This document shows positions 39,140 through 49,613 of a stretch of DNA of 64,000 bases, piece by piece (positions within the stretch are counted from its first letter, which is position 1; each line of letters starts with the position of its first letter). The DNA is from Anisakis pegreffii. Lineage: Eukaryota > Nematoda > Chromadorea > Rhabditida > Anisakidae. The notes beneath the pieces were generated by a model, which made no database searches, had not been told where the DNA came from, and saw only the letters and a program-made list of their open reading frames with translations. Position numbers and translations under genes: made by a program. The stretch is from contig JAPYMA010000657.1 in the NCBI GenBank assembly GCA_035041965.1, forward strand, positions 62,001 through 126,000, written 5' to 3'.

Positions 39140-39754
39140 GCAGAATCTTCTGGATCAAGTCAGAAAATCTGTCGCTATTGGTCTGAGCCATTTTGCTTTT
39201 GTTTGGGAGGATCTAGCTATTTTTTAAAGCTATCTCACCAATCATGGCGCTGTGTCGCTCGTTAACATTCCCGTATGATCGCTACAGATCTATCTGATGT
39301 GCTATACATAACTAGTAGAATTCGAGTTTGATTGTGTTCGAGCCTCGCCAGTCTCCTCAGCTTTTGCCCATTGTAGCTTACTATCACTCATTTTGATACA
39401 TCGTTCGATCTGAGCAGATCCTTTTCGTTTCTAGCATTGAAAATGGATGGCTGAAATTTTCCAACTTGCGAAGATACACTCAATTCTTTTGTGATGATAT
39501 TCGGAGACAGCAGATCCTGGCCTACCGCACCCTCAGCTTTGACCAGTAACATACCAATCTCTTCACACCAATCGATCGAGCTGAATCTCTGAGATAATAT
39601 GAAAACTGCTAATATGTCATTTGTCTGACCGACTTTTGCTTTGTTTAGGAGATCTAGCCATTTTTGCTAAAGCTTATCTCCAGAACTGGCGCTGAGTCGC
39701 TCGCTAACATTCCCGTATGATCACTATAGATCAATTGAGAGGCTATACATTACT
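39140..39754. repeat. Insertion-rich degenerate satellite unit
   Basis: The spacing here is 864 bp for two units, 48 bp too long. The extra length is spread as many 1-3 base insertions (for example CTTTTGTTTGGGAGGATC for CTTTGTTTAGGAGATC). Flanking units are clean. Confidence 0.85.
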
Positions 39755-40859
39755 ATAGAAATTTGAGTTTGATGAATTCAAGCTCACCGTCTCCTCAGCT
39801 TTGCCCGGAAACATATCATCATTTATACATCGTTCGATCGAGCAGAATCTTTTCTTTCTAATAATGAAATGATGGCTTAAAAATTTCCACTTTGCGAGGA
39901 GATATATCAATTTTTGTGATGATATTCGGGTAAAGAGATTCAAGCCTACCGTACCCTCAGCTTTGACCAGTAACATATCAATTTCTTCACACCAATCGAT
40001 CGAGCTGAATCTCTGGATAAAGAAAATCATATATTTTGTCGAGCCATTTTGCTTTGTTTAGGAGATCTAGCTATTTTTTAAAGCTATCTCAACTAGCGCT
40101 GAGTCGCTCGTTAACATTCCCGTATGATCACTATAGATCAATTGAAAGGCTATACATAACTCTAGAAATTTGAGTTTGATGTATTCAAGCTCACCGTCTC
40201 CTCAGCTTTGCCCGGAAACATATCATCATTTATACATCGTTCGATCGAGCAGAATCTTTTCTTTCTAATAATGAAATGATGGCTTAAAAATTTCCACTTT
40301 GCGAGGAGATATATCAATTTTTGTGATGATATTCGGGGAAAGAGATTCAAGCCTACCGTACCCTCAGCTTTGACCAGTAACATATCAATTTCTTCACACC
40401 AATCGATCGAGCTGAATCTCTGGATAAAGAAAATCATATATTTTGTCGAGCCATTTTGCTTTGTTTAGGAGATCTAGCTATTTTTTTAAAGCTATCTCAA
40501 CTAGCGCTGAGTCGCTCGTTAACATTCCCGTATGATCACTATAGATCAATTGAGAGGCTATACATAACTATAGAAATTTGAGTTTGATGTATTCAAGCTC
40601 ACCGTCTCCTCAGCTTTGCCCGGAAACATATCATCATTTATACATCGTTCGATCGAGCAGAATCTTTTCTTTCTAATAATGAAATGATGGCTTAAAAATT
40701 TCCACTTTGCGAGGAGATATATCAATTTTTGTGATGCTATTCGGGTAAAGAGATTCAAGCCTACCGTACCCTCAGCTTTGACCAGTAACATATCAATTTC
40801 TTCACACCAGTCGATCGAGCAGAATCTCTGGATAAAGAAAATCATATATTTTGTTGAGC

Positions 40860-42520
40860 GATTTTGCTTTGTTGAGGAGATCTAGCTATTTTTTTAAAGC
40901 TGTCTCATATAACGCTGAGTCGCTCATTCACATTCTCGTATGATCACTATAGATCAATTGAGAGGCTATACATAACTATAGAAATATGAGTTTGATGTAT
41001 TCAAGCTCACCGTCTTCTCAGCTTTGCCCGGAAACATATCATCATTTATACTTCGTTCGATCGAGCAGAATCTTTTCTTTCTAACAGTGAAATGCTGGCT
41101 TGAAAATTTTCACTTTGCGAGGAGATATATCAATTTTTGTGATGCTATTAGGGTAAAGAGATTCAAGCCTACCGTACCCTCAGATTTGACCAGTAACATA
41201 TCAATTTCTTCACACCAATCGATCGAGCAGAATCTCTGGATAAAGAAAATCATATATTTTGTTGAGCGATTTTGCTTTGTTGAGGAGATCTAGCTATTTT
41301 TTTAAAGCTATCTCATCTAGCGCTGAGTCGCTCATTCACATTCCCGTATGATCACTATAGATCAATTGAGAGGCTATACATAACTATAGAAATATGAGTT
41401 TGATGTATTCAAGCTCACCGTCTTCTCAGCTTTGCCCGGAAACATATCATCATTTATACTTCGTTCGATCGAGCAGAATCTTTTCTTTCTAACAGTGAAA
41501 TGCTGGCTTGAAAATTTTCACTTTGCGAGGAGATATATCAATTTTTGTGATGCTATTAGGGTAAAGAGATTCAAGCCTACCGTACCCTCAGATTTGACCA
41601 GTAACATATCAATTTCTTCACACCAATCGATCGAGCAGAATCTCTGGATAAAGAAAATCATATATTTTGTTGAGCGATTTTGCCTTGTTGAGGAGATCTA
41701 GCTATTTTTTTAAAGCTATCTCATCTAGCGCTGAGTCGCTCATTCACATTCCCGTATGATCACTATAGATCAATTGAGAGGCTATACATAACTATAGAAA
41801 TATGAGTTTGATGTATTCAAGCTCACCGTCTTCTCAGCTTTGCCCGGAAACATATCATCATTTATACTTCGTTCGATCGAGCAGAATCTTTTCTTTCTAA
41901 CAGTGAAATGCTGGCTTGAAAATTTTCACTTTGCGAGGAGATATATCAATTTTTGTGATGCTATTAGGGTAAAGAGATTCAAGCCTACCGTACCCTCAGA
42001 TTTGACCAGTAACATATCAATTTCTTCACACCAATCGATCGAGCAGAATCTCTGGATAAAGAAAATCATATATTTTGTTGAGCGATTTTGCCTTGTTGAG
42101 GAGATCTAGCTATTTTTTTAAAGCTATCTCATCTAGCGCTGAGTCGCTCATTCACATTCCCGTATGATCACTATAGATCAATTGAGAGGCTATACATAAC
42201 TATAGAAATATGAGTTTGATGTATTCAAGCTCACCGTCTTCTCAGCTTTGCCCGGAAACATATCATTATTTATACATCGTTCGATCGAGCAGAATCTTTT
42301 CTTTCTAACAATGAAATGCTGGCTTGAAAATTTTCACTTTGCGAGGAGATATATCAATTTTTGTGATGCTATTCGGGTAAAGAGGTTCAAGCCTACCGTA
42401 CGCTCAGCTTTGACCAGTAACATATCAATTTCTTCACACCAATCGATCGAGCAGAATCTCTGGATAAAGAAAATCATATATTTTGTCGAGCGATTTTGCT
42501 TTGTTGAGGAGATCTAGCTA
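40860..42520. repeat. Variant sub-block of four satellite units
   Basis: Units near 41024, 41432, 41840 and 42248 share private variants: AACAGTGAAATGCTGGC or AACAATGAAATGCTGGC, GTGATGCTATT, GTCTTCTCAGC and, in most, CTCATTCACATT. The variants alternate in blocks with the common type, suggesting a separate local amplification. Confidence 0.85.
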
Positions 42521-45332
42521 TTTTTTTAAAGCTATCTCAACTAGCGCTGAGTCGCTCGTTAACATTCCCGTATGATCACTATAGATCAATTGAGAGGCTA
42601 TACATAACTATAGAAATTTGAGTTTGATGTATTCAAGCTCACCGTCTCCTCAGCTTTGCCCGGAAACATATCATCATTTATACATCGTTCGATCGAGCAG
42701 AATCTTTTCTTTCTAATAATGAAATGATGGCTTAAAAATTTCCACTTTGCGAGGAGATATATCAATTTTTGTGATGATATTCGGGGAAAGAGATTCAAGC
42801 CTACCGTACCCTCAGCTTTGACCAGTAACATATCAATTTCTTCACACCAATCGATCGAGCTGAATCTCTGGATAAAGAAAATCATATATTTTGTCGAGCC
42901 ATTTTGCTTTGTTTAGGAGATCTAGCTATTTTTTTAAAGCTATCTCAACTAGCGCTGAGTCGCTCGTTAACATTCCCGTATGATCACTATAGATCAATTG
43001 AGAGGCTATACATAACTATAGAAATTTGAGTTTGATGTATTCAAGCTCACCGTCTCCTCAGCTTTGCCCGGAAACATATCATCATTTATACATCGTTCGA
43101 TCGAGCAGAATCTTTTCTTTCTAATAATGAAATGATGGCTTAAAAATTTCCACTTTGCGAGGAGATATATCAATTTTTGTGATGATATTCGGGGAAAGAG
43201 ATTCAAGCCTACCGTACCCTCAGCTTTGACCAGTAACATATCAATTTCTTCACACCAATCGATCGAGCTGAATCTCTGGATAAAGAAAATCATATATTTT
43301 GTCGAGCCATTTTGCTTTGTTTAGGAGATCTAGCTATTTTTTTAAAGCTATCTCAACTAGCGCTGAGTCGCTCGTTAACATTCCCGTATGATCACTATAG
43401 ATCAATTGAGAGGCTATACATAACTATAGAAATTTGAGTTTGATGTATTCAAGCTCACCGTCTCCTCAGCTTTGCCCGGAAACATATCATCATTTATACA
43501 TCGTTCGATCGAGCAGAATCTTTTCTTTCTAACAATGAAATGATGGCTTAAAAATTTCCACTTTGCGAGGAGATATATCAATTTTTGTGATGATATTCGG
43601 GTAAAGAGATTCAAGCCTACCGTACCCTCAGCTTTGACCAGTAACATATCAATTTCTTCACACCAATCGATCGAGCTGAATATCTGGATAAAGAAAATCA
43701 TATATTTTATCGAGCCATTTTGCTTTGTTTAGGAGATCTAGCTATTTTTTTAAAGCTATCTCAACTAGCGCTGAGTCGCTCGTTAACATTCCCGTATGAT
43801 CACTATACATCAATTGAGAGGCTATACATAACTATAGAAATTTGAGTTTGATGTATTCAAGCTCACCGTCTCCTCAGCTTTGCCCGGAAACATATCATCA
43901 TTTATACATCGTTCGATCGAGCAGAATCTTTTCTTTCTAATAATGAAATGATGGCTTAAAAATTTCCACTTTGCGAGGAGATATATCAATTTTTGTGATG
44001 ATATTTGGGTAAAGAGATTGAAGCCTACCGTACCCTCAGCTTTGACCAGTAACATATCAATTTCTTCACACCAATCGATCGAGCTGAATCTCCGGATAAA
44101 GAAAATCATATATTTTGTCGAGCCATTTTGCTTTGTTTAGGAGATCTAGCTATTTTTTTAAAGCTATCTCAACTAGCGCTGAGTCGCTCGCTAACATTCC
44201 CGTATGATCACTATAGATCAATTGAGAGGCTATACATTACTATAGAAATTTGAGTTTGATGTATTCAAGCTCACCGTCTCCTCAGCTTTGCCCGGAAACA
44301 TATCATCATTTATACATCGTTCGATCGAGCAGAATCTTTTCTTTCTAATAATGAAATGATGGCTTAAAAATTTCCACTTTGCGAGGAGATATATCAATTT
44401 TTGTGATGATATTCGGGGAAAGAGATTCAAGCCTACCGTACCCTCAGCTTTGACCAGTAACATATCAATTTCTTCACACCAATCGATCGAGCTGAATCTC
44501 TGGATAAAGAAAATCATATATTTTGTCGAGCCATTTTGCTTTGTTTAGGAGATCTAGCTATTTTTTTAAAGCTATCTCAACTAGCGCTGAGTCGCTCGTT
44601 AACATTCCCGTATGATCACTATAGATCAATTGAGAGGCTATACATAACTATAGAAATTTGAGTTTGATGTATTCAAGCTCACTGTCTCCTCAGCTTTGCC
44701 CGGAAACATATCATCATTTATACATCGTTCGATCGAGCAGAATCTTTTCTTTCTAATAATGAAATGATGGCTTAAAAATTTCCACTTTGCGAGGAGATAT
44801 ATCAATTTTTGTGATGATATTCGGGGAAAGAGATTCAAGCCTACCGTACCCTCAGCTTTGACCAGTAACATATCAATTTCTTCACACCAATCGATCGAGC
44901 TGAATCTCTGGATAATGAAAATCATATATTTTGTCGAGCCATTTTGCTTTGTTTAGGAGATCTAGCTATTTTTTAAAGCTATCTCAACTAGCGCTGAGTC
45001 GCTCGTTAACATTCCCGTATGATCACTATAGATCAATTGAAAGGCTATACATAACTCTAGAAATTTGAGTTTGATGTATTCAAGCTCACTGTCTCCTCAG
45101 CTTTGCCCGGAAACATATCATCATTTATACATCGTTCGATCGAGCAGAATCTTTTCTTTCTAATAATGAAATGATGGCTTAAAAATTTCCACTTTGCGAG
45201 GAGATATATCAATTTTTGTGATGATATTCGGGGAAAGAGATTCAAGCCTACCGTACCCTCAGCTTTGACCAGTAACATATCAATTTCTTCACACCAATCG
45301 ATCGAGCTGAATCTCTGGATAAAGAAAATCAT

Positions 45333-45430
45333 ATATTTGCTCGAGCGATTTTGCTTATATGAGAAGATGCAGCTATTTTTTTAGACCTATCTCAATTGGC
45401 GCAGTCGCGCTCATTCATACACATTGATCA
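45333..45430. repeat. Divergent right-edge of the satellite
   Basis: After the last clean unit the sequence still follows the unit order (GCTCGAGCGATTTTGCTT, AGCTATTTTTTTA, ATCTCAATTGGCGCAG) with many changes, then loses similarity around 45430. Confidence 0.8.
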
Positions 45431-46029
45431 CTGTCGGTCAATCAATACGTTCATATAGCAATATGCGGATTGCCATCTTTTCCACGTTACACCGAAATCT
45501 ACACCGAAAATGTTGCTACACATTACATCGAAAATCCGCAAGCTATCATTATCGTCAGTTTTAATGAGTTTAGAATTGTCGTGACGGCAGCTATTGTAGT
45601 TTTGTACCAGTATCTTACCACGGTTGTTTGCATCGTAGTTAGGAAAGAAAAACCTGAAACTGAAGGGGTTTTCGAATTATCGATTTGAGGAGGAATTTTG
45701 AAAACATGCTAGTGCAACACACTGTTATGATGTAGCAGAATATGTCTATATGCGTCATAGATTGTCATAAGTTCAGGAACATTTCATGAGAAGATCGTCA
45801 CACATCTCTTAGGGCATAGTGAAAGAAGTCTGGAGCAATGAATTTAATTGTTTCGAAAAACATGATGGTATGACGAAGAGAAACAAATGCGAAATTTCGA
45901 TTGGGATGATGGATTCGCATGAAAGGAAATAGAGTTTATGAGAAATAATTCTTCAAATGTCATTGAGCACAGAATCGGAATATAAAAGCAACAACGAGAG
46001 CATTTATGTGAATTCCGCGGTGAGATCAA
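45431..46029. other. No gene seen between satellite edge and 46030
   Basis: A 72-codon plus-strand frame at 45470-45688 has no splice context or recognisable features. Nothing else is evident. Confidence 0.5.
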
Positions 46030-46626
46030 TTAGCCTGAATGAGCATCAATGTTTGATAAATAGAGATATACACTGAAAAAGCTGCTTCTATGACTTCTGC
46101 TCAATTTTTTCTTTGGTGTAGAGTATGTGCCATCAAAAAGACCTTCGCCACTTCTTCTCGGACGCCGTGGGCGAGGTTTCATATCAAAATCTTGCACAGT
46201 ACCTGAGCAGCGCTTCTAATTTTACATGTCTGTTTTTTATTCTATCACGCAAGGACTGAGTGAGGTGATTCCTCAAATAAACACACCAGAATGATGGAAA
46301 CTGAAATGGTGAATTGCGAACTTGAATATTGCTCTTACAAATACTATAATTAATCGGTTGGTTTCGGTCATGTTTAGAATGAGGTTGTTTTAATAGATAT
46401 GAATTGATTAGGTTTGAGATTGATGAGAATTACGTTGATTGCTTATTATGTGATACTAGTAGTGAACAGTTTGATACAAAGATTCCATTTGCTGGTTGAT
46501 ATTCAGCATCTCATGGAAATTCTCACCACTAACATTATCATTGGTGCTGGCCACTGAAACTCGGTGGGGTCTAAATGACGTAGGATGTATGAATGCAAGG
46601 GCGTAGTCCAGATGGTCTTTCTTTAA
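46030..46626 (-). CDS. Possible 3' end of an unrecognised gene, two exons
   Basis: Candidate exon 46626-46527 (acceptor TTTACAAG, donor GTGAGA) joins in phase to 46202-46030 (acceptor CTGCTCAG), which ends at a TAA. The joined peptide reads LKKDHLDYALAFIHPTSFRP and then a Ser-rich part. Next comes a strongly basic segment, FDMKPRPRRPRRSGEGLF, with GC-rich codons unlike the AT-rich surroundings. I do not recognise the protein and found no secure upstream exon. A chance open frame remains possible. Confidence 0.35.
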
Positions 46627-47000
46627 CTTGTAAACACAAACAAAGCTTACAAGTTGTGATGCGACACTTACAACATAAGATTCAATTAAATAATAAATTA
46701 GCATTGATCAATTCTCGTCATTTAAACAGATAAGTGTGTGTGATCGTTTCTGATTTTTCAACTCTTCTTGTCTTTACTCGATTCGTAACGTTTTCGTTAT
46801 GTGCTGGCGTGGCTAACTACCGTAATTTGTAAGCGTAGCCAATTATCGTAATCATTCAGTCCCGGAGGTACTACTCATCGAACTGCAAGGAGGAGAGGGA
46901 TTCAACCGGCAGTGTATCGCCAGTTGAGATATCAATATGTATAAGATCATTGCTAGTTCGAGCTATTCGTTGATGTTGTACTCATTTTGTAATTACATCG

Positions 47001-48074
47001 CAATGGTTCTCACGTTCGGGTGCTCCATTACCCCTTTTGATAATGTGGCTGGTCTCCTTACCCCCTCACCTGATACAAGAACCTACTATTTCTACACATA
47101 ACGTCAGGAAGAATCGGAAAACCTGTCCTGAAATCTCTCACCAGTTTTAAATACAATTTCTGGTATTTTCTTGCTCTCGCGATCAGTTTAATTTGCATAC
47201 GGTGCAATGAGCCTTCTTGGAATCATATCTCATGAATCGGTTCCTAGGTAATTCCAATTCCCCGGTTCTTCTGAACTGATTTCCTTAACATTACCAATGC
47301 ATATGGGAATCGCACTGGTTACGTTCAGATCTTGTTAGCACGTTCGTGATGGTATTCAACGTCGCTGGGCCTTCTCTTAGACCGATGTGTTGCTTATTAT
47401 TGCAATTGATTACAATTGCATGAAAAGCTGTTGTATCTAACACGCTTACTTCGAACTGATTTAGATGAATTCTCATTCTTTTCAGACGTGTTGTATTCAC
47501 TCTCATAGCTATTACATGCGAATATCGTTCTATTGATGAGTTTTTCTCATTCCCTTCGTCTCATTTCACTTCACAGTTCGAATCAATTTCTTATTCTGTA
47601 GCATATACTATTTGCTGAAAACATTGACAAGTGTTGACAGGCGAAATCAACAATACAGCAATCGAATACTATTGCTAAACAACGTTCGACAGTCGAATGA
47701 TCAATTATAGAGTGTATTTGATAGAATGAGAATTTGACTTCAATTGTTGAGTGAAATGAATGAGAAATTAGCAGAAGAGAATGCTTTCGGTGATAAAAGC
47801 TGTGAGAGCGATTGCAACAGCAAGAAAAAGAATAAAAAACGAATGTAACCCTGTCAGGGCCGGACCAACTAATGATACTCAGAACACAGGAGAATGAAGA
47901 GTGTTGTCATCAACTAACCGCATTTATATATTCGTGCTAACAACACCATCACGATGGCGTTCTATCATAACATAACAACTGCACGAAATACTGATTTACC
48001 GCCCCCCTCTATTATCCCTTGACATGTTCAAATTACCCAAAATGGATAATTTCTCCCCCTATGAGAAACACCAG
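47001..48074 (+). mobile_element. Non-autonomous hAT-like element, ~1.07 kb
   Basis: The left end is CAATGGTTCTCACGTTCGGG; the right end is TCCCCCTATGAGAAACACCAG, the inverse type. The flanking octamers TACATCGC and TATATCGC differ at one base and overlap the first base of the element, consistent with an old 8-bp target duplication. The interior has no long open frame, so no transposase. It contains the inverted AAATTACCC/GGATAATTT-type subterminal motif and the core shared with 29328-29571 and 50417-51291. Confidence 0.75.
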
Positions 48075-48119
48075 TATATCGCTATGTTTGTTCCGTTTCA
48101 TAATGTTGATGTACCATAT

Positions 48120-48350
48120 TTAGATCAATAGCCTTATAGGTAATTTTTGCTTTAATATATCCAGTTTATTGGTGGGAATTCGAACCGTTCTGAACGCAAT
48201 GACAAAACAAATTTGAGTTTCTGATGCGTGAAGGCCAGTCGATCCATTATTTTTCATGCCACCCACTGCTTTGCCAATTAAATGTTCCAAACGTTTCAAG
48301 TAAGGTAGAGCACGATATGGACCGATTGAAATGATGAAAAAAACTGATCG
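48120..48350 (-). other. Minus-strand open segment, weak exon candidate
   Basis: About 75 codons are open and end at TAA (48122-48120). They include GPYRALPYLKRLEHLIGKAV and a later TVRIPTNKLDILKQKLPI. There is a possible acceptor at CGATCAG but no partner exon. Open frames this long are expected by chance here, so this is only a note. Confidence 0.15.
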
Positions 48351-48535
48351 TGAGATTATTCATACAATTCAACAATTGATTTATGACAAAATTACAACAC
48401 TGGATTGATTCCATAAGGTACAACAAACTGCTGCATCATCTCATCGCAAATGCAATGAATCTATGAATGATTTTTGTGAAATGAATTTGAAATTGATTCA
48501 GATAGTTTCGATGAGAATAATTATTAGGGAAAAAT

Positions 48536-48589
48536 TTCATATAAAGTCTTTAAAAAATTCATATAAAGTCTTTAAAAAATTCATATAAA
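48536..48589. repeat. 22-bp tandem repeat, 2.5 copies
   Basis: The unit TTCATATAAAGTCTTTAAAA plus AA repeats without mismatch. Confidence 0.85.
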
Positions 48590-49427
48590 ATGAAAGCAAT
48601 GGTTCACTAGTGAATGAACCAACATATACACATCTTTATTTGATTCCGTTCTTAAAATCTACACTTTGCTAATAAAATGAACTAAAATACGCAAAATTGC
48701 AATGACGTCGAATCATGTACAATCATTCAGAATTATTCATAAAACTGTTTTCAGAAATTGCTGAATTATGAGGCTAAAAGACGTTCCCACTGGGCCTCTA
48801 AAGACGAGTTTTAATCGGATAAAAATACAGTTTGGAATCAGGATATATTCAGTGCATTAATGAAAACAAAAGGACAAAAACAAATGACGGCAACAAAATA
48901 TCAATAATATTATCGTTTTTTTCAACTATTATTCGTTAGCGTCCTCAACGGATTCTCACTCGATGATCACAAACAAAACAATTTACTGCTAAATGACAAA
49001 ACAGTTTCCAGTTCTCCTTCTATTCGATGCTCGCTAGAAATATGCCAGATTATGAGCGCAATCGTAATGAAATACAATAATCGTATCCGCTGATGATTCT
49101 GCAGATTTCCACAACCACCTGCTGCAATGCAACAAAATCATGTTATAGCACTCAAAATCTAGTAATATTATTTTTGTTCAGCCTATCATTCTTGTATGTG
49201 TTATTTCGACTGCAATTTTTCGGTATGCCAAATCCAAATTTAGTGTTTCCTGCGTCACAAGGTCACTCTTCCGTTTCAGTTGCAATATTCTCATCTTGAT
49301 AAATTACTGGCATAAACTCAGTGAATAACACAATTCTTCGTGATGAAATCTGAGTACATCCAAAAAAAATGTTACAACTTGGCGAATGTTTCTCGTCTTC
49401 AGAAAATGACTTTCAGAAATATAAATA

Positions 49428-49613
49428 TTATGACAAACTACTCCCACCCGCAAACGACAGTAAAGTTTGGTCGAGTGCAGTAAACAGAACGAATTCAGGA
49501 TGTTCAGCGTAATGTTCATCGACGTATCGATGCAATCCCATCGGGCACACACCCGTATAATAACAAATGAAGTCGTGATATGCCGTCAGTCGAACGAAAA
49601 TCTCAAAATATGG
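49428..49613 (-). CDS. Protease exon 9, C-terminus
   Basis: The acceptor is TATTTGCAG at 49614; the stop TAA is at 49430-49428. PYFEIFVRLTAYHDFICYYT is the terminal helix region of the S1 fold, followed by a ~40-residue tail ending in FAGGSSLS. Confidence 0.8.
   Translation of the reverse strand, partial: PYFEIFVRLTAYHDFICYYTGVCPMGLHRYVDEHYAEHPEFVLFTALDQTLLSFAGGSSLS

Larger units (their letters stand above)
29914..45430. repeat. 408-bp satellite array, about 37 units, dimeric
   Basis: From 30322 onward, equivalent positions recur every 408 bp to 45057, with three slightly shifted spacings (817, 864 and two 407s). Each unit is two diverged monomers. Monomer A runs from ATTCAAGCTCACTGTC to the next ATTCAAGCCTACCGTA (162 bp) and monomer B fills the other 246 bp. 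Both share ATTCAAGC, CTCAGCTTTG, AACATATCA, GATCGAGC and GAGGAGAT-type blocks. Frames of about 91 codons recur in every unit but each ends at a stop, so they are treated as by-products of the repeat. Confidence 0.97.

Noticed and set aside
30310..45332. About 37 repeated ~91-codon frames as a gene family
   Set aside because: They follow the 408-bp satellite exactly, have no splice or domain features, include both strands, and vary with the repeat rather than as proteins.
29914..45430. CRISPR array
   Set aside because: The repeats are 408 bp with no variable spacers, and the surroundings are eukaryotic genes.
48170..48205. GGTTCGAATTCC on the minus strand as a tRNA B box
   Set aside because: No matching A box or cloverleaf arms upstream.
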